DNA from: Gaeumannomyces sp. JS-464
Taxonomy: Eukaryota; Ascomycota; Sordariomycetes; Magnaporthales; Magnaporthaceae
Assembly (NCBI GenBank): GCA_002197995.1
Contig: NGZR01000002.1
Coordinates: 2,356,001-2,420,000, forward strand
Direction of reading: 5' to 3'
DNA: 64,000 nucleotides
Positions 59,001-64,000 of this stretch are shown here, one piece after another (position 1 is the stretch's first letter; the number at the start of each line of letters is the position of its first letter). The notes under the pieces were generated by a model that was not told the DNA's origin, ran no database searches, and saw nothing but the letters and a program-made list of their open reading frames with translations. Position numbers and translations under genes: made by a program.

Positions 59001-62000
59001 CACCGACATCGACAAGATCGAGGACACGACCCTCGGCAACGATTTTATGGGCTGGACCTCCATGTACGATGGCAGCCTGATCGACCGCGCCGAGATGCAG
59101 GAGTGGCTCGACGAGACGATGCAGGCCATGCTGGAGGGCGCGGCGCCCGGGCGTGTGCTCGAAGTCGGCACTGGAAGCGGCATGATCCTGTTCAACCTCG
59201 CCAGGCGGCGGGGCGGCCTCGAGAGGTACTGGGGTCTCGAGCCTTCCGCGCGGCCACCAGGTTCGTCGAGGACCGGGTCAAGGCGGACGCCACGCTGGCT
59301 GGCCGCGTGCACATGCACGTCGGCACGGCGGCAGACGTTGGCCACCTGGAGCTGCGCCCTGAGCTCGTGGTCATCAACTCGGTCGTCCAGTACTTCCCGA
59401 CTCGTGAATATCTTGCCGATATCGTCGACCAGCTTGTTCGGACGCCGGGTGTCAAGCGCATCTTCTTCGGCGACGTCCGGTCCTACGCCATCAACAGGCA
59501 ATTCCTAGCATCGAGGGCACTGCACTCGCTTGGAGGGTCGGCCACGAAGGCTGGTGTCAGGCAAATCATCGCAGAGCTGACCGAGAGCGAAGAGGAGCTG
59601 CTCATCAGCCCGGCATTTTTCACCAGCCTCAAGAAGCAGCTGCCTGGTCTTGTCCACCACGTTGAGATTCTGCCCAAGTGCATGACTGCGACCAACGAGC
59701 TCAGCTCCTACCGCTACGCGGCGGTAGTTCCACGTTTCGCAGGAAAATGCACGGCCGGTGCACACAACCGACCAGAATGCCTGGGTGGACTTTGAGGCGT
59801 CAGGCATGGGCCGGGAGGGCCTCGCCGGCCTCCTGCGGAGCGCGCCCGTCGGCGCCATCGTTGCGATTGAAAACATACCCTGGCCCAAGACGATGCTTGA
59901 GAGGCTCGTCATCGAGTCGCTCGACACCGAGGGCGACACCCAAGACACCGTCGACGGGGCCGCCTGGATCTCGGCTGTCCGGTCTGCGGCTGAGCGTCGC
60001 GAGTCGCTGTCTGCTGCTGATTTGACGCGTCTGGCTGACGAGGCCGGCTTCCGGGTCGAGGTCAGCTGGGCGCGCCAGCGGTCTCGCGCCGGCGCCCTGG
60101 ATGCCGTGTTCCACAGGGTCGCGGCCGAGGGCGGCGCGCGTGTCCTGTACCAGTTCCCGACCGACGACGAGCCGGCGGGCTCGCCGGTCGCCTCGCTCAC
60201 GAGCCAGCCGCTGGAGCGCCTGCATCGCCGCCGTGTCGAGGCGCAGATCCGGGAGGGGCTGCAGAAGATGCTCCCGGCACACATGGTGCCCCAGAAGATT
60301 GTCGTGCTCGGTGCTCAGCTCCCGGTCGGTGCGGACGGCAAGGTCGACCGCGAAGAACTGGGTCGCATGGCCCAGACTGTCCAGAAGCCCAGCGCCCTGA
60401 CTTCTGCCCGCGCCAGTCCGAAAGACGATATTGAGGCCGTTGTTTGCGAGGAATTCGCTTCGGTTCTCGGCGTGGTGGTCGGAATAAACGACAACTTCTT
60501 CGACCAAGGAGGCCACTCCCTTATGGCAACCAAGCTCGCGCCCGCCTGAGCCGTCGACTGAACACCGATATATCGGTCAAGAATATTTTTGACCAGCCCG
60601 TTTTGAGCGATTTGGCCGACACGATTCGCCGTATTTCGGCTTCGCACAAGCCCATTGCAAAAACCACCCACGACGGCCCGGTCAAGTTGTCGTTTGCTCA
60701 GGGCCGTCTCTGGTTCCTGGACCAGATCGACCTTGGGAAGACGGCGTACATCATCCCCATGGCGACGCGCCTGCGCGGGACATTGAAGACAGAGGCCTTG
60801 GAAGCGGCAATCCGGGCCCTCGAAACGCGCCACGAGACGCTGCGCACGACATTCTACGAGAAAGGCGGCGTAGGCATGCAAGCTGTGGGACCTGTCGGCA
60901 CCGTCAAGCTAGACATTGTCGACATGTCAGCCAAGACGCACCAAGAGTTCACCCAGCGCCTGCGGAGAGAACAGACCACCGCATTCGATCTGGCTGCCCG
61001 GCCGGGCTGGAGAGTCGCCCTTATAAGGCTAGGGGAAAACGACCACGTCCTTTCCGTCGTCATGCACCATATCATTTCTGACGGGTGGTCCATTGATGTG
61101 ATGCGCCCGAACTGGGTCAGTTCTACGCCGCGGCGATGCGGGGGCGCGACCCCCTATCGGCCGTGCCAGCGCTCCCGATCCAGTACCGCGATTTTGCCGT
61201 GTGGCAGACGCAGCAGTCTACCGAGCATGGGCGCCAGCTGCAATACTGGAAGAAAATGCTGGCAGACAGCTCCCCAGCCGAGCTGCTGACGGATAAGCCC
61301 CGGCCGGCCACGCTCTCGGGAGACGCGGGCGTTGTGCCCCTGGTGGTTGACGGGTCCGTGTACGAGGACCTCCAGGCATTTTGCAGGTATCACCAGACCA
61401 CCTCATTCACCGTGCTGTTGGCCGCGTTCCGTGCAGGCCCACTACCGCCTCACCACGGGAGCCGAGAATGCCACCATCGGTACCCCAATCGCCAACAGAA
61501 ACCGGCCCGAGCTCGAAAACATGATTGGGTTCTTCGTCAATACCCAATGCATGAAGATCGCTGTTGGCAAAGACGACACATTCGAAGGCCTGGTCAGGCA
61601 GGTCCGCTCCACGGCGACGGCGGCATTTGCAAACCAAGACGTCCCCTTCGAGCGTATCGTGTCGGAGCTTTTGCCTGGACTCAGGGATAGCTTGACCTCC
61701 AGGAACCCCCTGGTTCAGCTCATGTTTGCACTGCATTCGCAGCAGGATCTCGAGCGCATACCCCTCGAGGGCTTGGCTGCCGAGGCCGTCCCGAGTAACC
61801 CGACGACCCGCATGGATCTCGAATTCCACCTTTTGCAGGGCGAAAAAGGACTCGACGGCAGGGTTCTCTATAGCAAAGACCTATTCGAAGAGGAAACTGT
61901 CAATGGCATCGTAGCCGTGTTCCTCGAGATCCTCCGCCGCGGCCTCGACCGCCCCCGCACCCCGTTGTCGACGCTCCCGCTCACGGATGGACTCGGCGAG

Positions 62001-64000
62001 GTGCGGTCCATGGGTCTCCTGGATATTCAACAGACCGACTACCCGAGAGGGTCTGTGGTTGACGCTTTCCGCAAGCAAGCAACAGCCCACCCAGACGCGA
62101 CAGCAGTCGTCGATTCGTCGGCTCGGATGACATACAAGGAGCTCGACGAAAAGTCTGGCCAGCTTGCGACGTGGCTCCGCCGCCGCAAGGGCATGAGCCC
62201 GGAAACCTTCGTCGGCGTGCTCGCGCCGCGGTCCTGCGAGGCGGTCGTGGCATTCCTCGGCGTGCTCAAGGCGAACTTGCGTACATCCCGCTCGACACCA
62301 ACGCACCGGCAGCTCGAATCGCCATGATCTTGTCGACCGTGGCGGAAAACACACTGGTGCTTCTCGGCCGCGACGTCCCTCTACCGGACTGCCCGACAGC
62401 TGGCGTCGAGCTGGCAAGGATCGGCGACGCTCTAAGGGCGCGGGCCCGGCAGAGATGGCACCTGCGGACCAGCAGCCCTCGGCTGCAAGCCTTGCTTATG
62501 TCATGTTCACATCTGGCTCGACGGGCCGTCCAAAGGGCGTCATGGTGGAGCACCGCGGCATTGTGCGGTTGGCAAGCGAGCCGACGTGGCCCTGCAGGGA
62601 GCGCCCATCGCCCACATGGCCAACACGGCATTCGACGCCGCCACCTGGGAGATATACACGGCCATCTTGAGCGGTGGCGCCGTGGTTTGCATCGACTACA
62701 TGACCGTCCTGGACCTGTTGTGGGGGCGTGTTTGCGGAAAAGGGGATCCGCGGAGCCTTGTTCACGCCCGCGCTCCTCAAGCAATGTATGGCCTCGGCAC
62801 CGGCCGCGCTTGCCGGGCTGGATCTGCTGGTGGTCGGCGCCGACAGGTTCCGCCGCAAAGCGCCGTCGAGGCGGCGCGCCTGGTCCGAGGCGCCGTCTTC
62901 AACGTGTACGGACCGACGGAGAACTCGTGCATTAGCACCAAGTACCGTGTGCCGGTAGGCGAGGAGAATTATACCAACGGTGTCCCGATCGGCCGGGCAA
63001 TCGCCAATTCCGGGGCCTTCGTCATGGACGGCCAGCAGAAAATGGTTCCCCTCGGTGTCATGGGAGAGCTCGTTGTGACGGGAGATGGGCTCGCGCGCGG
63101 CTACACTGACCCGGCGCTGAACGATGATCGCTTTGTCAGTGTAACGATGAACGGGAAGACGACGAGGGCATACAGGACTGGCGACCGGGTCCGATACCGG
63201 GCGGACGGCCAGATCGAGTTCTTCGGCCGTATGGACCAGCAGATCAAGATTCGAGGCCACCGGATCGAGGTGGCCGAGATCGAGCACGCCATGGTTTCCT
63301 ACGAGGCGGTGCAGGACGCGGCTGTGGTGATCAGGACTCGAGATGGCCAAGAGCCGGACCTGGTTGGGTTCGTGACCTCCAAGCAAGGGCCCGAGGCTGA
63401 GCGCAACATCCGCACTCGCCTGCAGGCTCTGCTCCCAGCATACATGGTACCCGAGCGGATTGTGGTGCTGGACCAAATGCCCCTGAACGCGAACGGCAAG
63501 GTTGATGGCAAGGTGCTCGAGAGCATGTCCCACGGCGTGCCGAGGTGGGTTGAGGATGCGGCCGACGACATCTTCGTGCCCAAGAGCGAGGTCGAGGAGA
63601 TCATACGCACCGTGGTGGCGGGAGTCGTCAACATGCCTCTTGACCGCGTCCCGGCAAACCGCTCCTTCGTCGGCATGGGCGGCGATTCCATCACGGCCAT
63701 GCAGGCCATGGCGCTGTGCCGGCAGCGCGGCGTGTCCCTGCAGGTTCGAGACATACTCGGCAGCGCCAGCATCCCGGCCATGGCTGTCAAGGCCACCAGG
63801 CTGGGTGACGAGGCGGAAGCCGCCGCGGGCAGCGGGCAGGAGACCGAGGATGAGTTCGCAGCCTTCCCTCTCTCGCCCATCCAGAAGCTTCACCTCGCTC
63901 AGTTCCCCGAAGGAGAGAACCACTACAACCAGAGCTTGCTGCTCAAGTTGCGCAAGCCAACCGCCGAGTCGACCATCCAAGCCGCCCTGCTGGACCTGAT
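50030..64000 (+). CDS. Multimodular N-methylating NRPS, frameshifted, runs off window
   Basis: This is a fungal non-ribosomal peptide synthetase that activates amino acids, binds them to phosphopantetheine carriers, N-methylates some and condenses them. Read with frame corrections, the order is partial C, A-MT-T, C-A-T, C-(damaged A)-MT-T, C-A-T and the start of an epimerization-type domain. The start at 50030 is the first ATG in frame with the partial C domain. About 19 single-base indels break the frame (near 50175, 52016, 52253, 53615, 55973, 55988, 57577, 57857, 58925, 59243, 59730, 60540, 61106, 61436, 62279, 62440, 62588, 62720 and 62860). Carrier Ser, HHxxxDG and adenylation motifs are intact, and no substitution-type stop was seen. 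Closest in style are enniatin/cyclosporin-type synthetases, from MT sequence and insertion point, but the architecture differs. The product is unknown. It is either a young pseudogene or a gene with sequence errors. Confidence 0.93.
50100..50860 (+). other. NRPS domain C1: truncated condensation domain
   Basis: Only the C-terminal half is present: [45 protein letters not shown] and a divergent latch region. The N-terminal half with the HHxxxDG active site is missing, and the [17 protein letters not shown] segment of the other C domains is degenerate ([17 protein letters not shown]). It cannot condense; in a loading module this may be tolerated. A frameshift lies near 50175. Confidence 0.8.
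50880..52285 (+). other. NRPS domain A1: adenylation
   Basis: In order: LTYAQLD (A1), [11 protein letters not shown] (A2), [13 protein letters not shown] (A3 phosphate-binding), FDMATWE (A4), NAYGPTE (A5), [14 protein letters not shown] (A6), RAYRTGD (A7) and [15 protein letters not shown] (A8). The residue code, aligned by eye to the gramicidin A-domain positions, is D-M-W-F-L-G-A-G-I-K. The leading Asp suggests an alpha-amino acid rather than a hydroxy acid, probably hydrophobic; the exact residue is not assignable. Indels: an extra G near 52016 and one lost base near 52253. Confidence 0.85.
52286..53420 (+). other. NRPS domain MT1: N-methyltransferase in A1
   Basis: This SAM-dependent N-methyltransferase is inserted between A8 and A9 of the adenylation domain, the usual place in fungal depsipeptide and cyclosporin-type synthetases. 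The SAM-binding motif [14 protein letters not shown] starts at 52471, and [18 protein letters not shown] and [11 protein letters not shown] follow, both typical of the family. The frame is unbroken across the whole domain (52252-53600). The residue loaded on T1 would be N-methylated. Confidence 0.88.
53720..53945 (+). other. NRPS carrier domain T1
   Basis: [16 protein letters not shown] holds the phosphopantetheine Ser (codon 53829-53831). It is preceded by A10 [11 protein letters not shown], whose reading needs one T restored near 53615. Confidence 0.88.
53990..55290 (+). other. NRPS domain C2: condensation
   Basis: A full-length domain in one unbroken frame: [10 protein letters not shown] (C1), RHETLRTTF (C2), [10 protein letters not shown] (C3 active site, His-His from about 54369), [11 protein letters not shown] (C4), [11 protein letters not shown] (C5), [12 protein letters not shown] and [13 protein letters not shown]. 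Upstream donor and downstream acceptor are both L-type in appearance. Confidence 0.9.
55340..56900 (+). other. NRPS domain A2: adenylation without methyltransferase
   Basis: [90 protein letters not shown] and [11 protein letters not shown]. No MT is inserted, so its residue is not methylated. The code by eye is D-L-W-L-L-C-A-T-F-K. Two one-base deletions only about 15 bp apart (about 55973 and 55988) split A4; restoring both recovers a normal motif. Confidence 0.85.
56930..57160 (+). other. NRPS carrier domain T2
   Basis: [16 protein letters not shown], Ser codon 57046-57048. Intact. Confidence 0.88.
57200..58530 (+). other. NRPS domain C3: condensation
   Basis: [32 protein letters not shown] (from about 57600), [42 protein letters not shown]. 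Frame breaks lie near 57577 (one G lost from GCGGATAAC-type sequence) and 57857. Motifs are complete once these are bridged. Confidence 0.87.
58531..58974 (+). other. NRPS domain A3: adenylation with front half deleted
   Basis: After the C3 end ...TKDGLDELR the sequence jumps in frame to [19 protein letters not shown], which lies after motif A5 in the other modules. Motifs A1 to A5, about 350 residues including the P-loop and the substrate pocket, are missing (junction about 58541-58550). A6-A8 remain: [23 protein letters not shown] and a slightly altered [15 protein letters not shown]. Such a domain could not activate an amino acid. Either a real deletion between repeated modules or an assembly collapse. 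Confidence 0.85.
58975..60160 (+). other. NRPS domain MT3: N-methyltransferase
   Basis: [14 protein letters not shown], then [27 protein letters not shown] (about 59158-59200), [29 protein letters not shown] and [16 protein letters not shown]. It is close to MT1 throughout. Indels lie near 59243 (lost base) and 59730 (extra C). The MT is kept although its A domain is gutted. Confidence 0.87.
60320..60620 (+). other. NRPS A10 motif and carrier domain T3
   Basis: [12 protein letters not shown] (A10 variant), then [17 protein letters not shown] with Ser codon 60517-60519. One base is missing near 60540; bridging it gives [21 protein letters not shown], the normal helix 3-4 of the carrier. Confidence 0.87.
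60660..61990 (+). other. NRPS domain C4: condensation
   Basis: [32 protein letters not shown] (about 61063-61092), [42 protein letters not shown]. Breaks lie near 61106 (lost base) and 61436 (extra G in GCAGCCCAC-type sequence). Confidence 0.87.
62040..63520 (+). other. NRPS domain A4: adenylation
   Basis: [93 protein letters not shown]. The code by eye is D-A-W-F-V-G-V-C-I-K. There is no methyltransferase. Five indels cluster at 62279-62860; from there to the window end the frame is open. Confidence 0.85.
63570..63800 (+). other. NRPS carrier domain T4, GGDSI type
   Basis: [16 protein letters not shown], Ser codon 63687-63689. The Asp before the Ser, in place of the His of T1-T3, is the form known from carriers that precede epimerization domains. 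Confidence 0.88.
63850..64000 (+). other. NRPS epimerization-type domain, N-terminal start only
   Basis: [18 protein letters not shown] then [11 protein letters not shown]. The LSPIQ and NHxNQS pair is typical of epimerization domains and unlike the [10 protein letters not shown] start of C2-C4. The HH active site lies beyond the window, so a special condensation subtype remains possible. Confidence 0.7.

Overview
This window looks like part of a filamentous ascomycete genome (Pezizomycotina; inference). Three things point there: an intron-containing short-chain dehydrogenase, a very large multimodular NRPS with N-methyltransferase domains, and long AT-rich tracts full of transposon relics with a repeat-induced point mutation (RIP) signature. 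In those tracts CpA is almost absent, TpA is abundant and CpG is kept (bases 8401-8460 hold 0 CpA, 11 TpA and 1 CpG), and nearly every old reading frame is closed by stop codons. Nothing looks bacterial or viral.

Layout. 1-37480 is a RIP-degraded nest of mobile elements. A Ty3/Gypsy chromovirus on the + strand runs from before base 1 to about 14960. It is cut by a Tad1-like LINE (1699-8342, 16-bp target-site duplication) and by two pogo/Fot1-like DNA transposons (10026-12303 and 12588-14447, TA duplications). The first of these is cut in turn by a 427-bp palindromic MITE. Next come an inverted pair of solo-LTR-like repeats (15830-17154), a Ty1/copia RNase H relic, further pogo copies, and a complete but dead Ty3/Gypsy element (22631-29993, 189-bp LTRs, TTTAG duplication) sitting inside a pogo copy. 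A minus-strand Gypsy relic with a 526-bp LTR ends near 37141. 37480-43670 is base-balanced DNA carrying a Mutator-like element (39308-40484) and one intact SDR gene (41218-42159, minus strand, one intron). 43680-48545 is a second AT-rich relic island. 48546-64000 is GC-rich, with a small inverted-repeat element and then the NRPS.

The NRPS (50030 to beyond 64000, + strand) reads [partial C]-A-MT-T / C-A-T / C-(A with its front half deleted)-MT-T / C-A-T-E..., running off the window. It resembles fungal N-methylating synthetases of the enniatin/cyclosporin synthetase type, but a GGDSI carrier followed by an epimerization-like domain is not part of those assembly lines. About 19 single-base frameshifts break the frame, while catalytic motifs are intact and I saw no substitution-type stop codon in the restored reading. 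The locus is therefore either a recent pseudogene or real coding sequence carrying assembly indels. The 1 kb loss in the third A domain is a separate structural lesion, or an assembly collapse between repeated modules.

How the parts relate. The SDR is the nearest credible gene to the NRPS but lies 8 kb away across a relic island, so a joint pathway is only a possibility. The window is a typical two-compartment fungal region: a secondary-metabolite synthetase beside RIP-silenced repeats.
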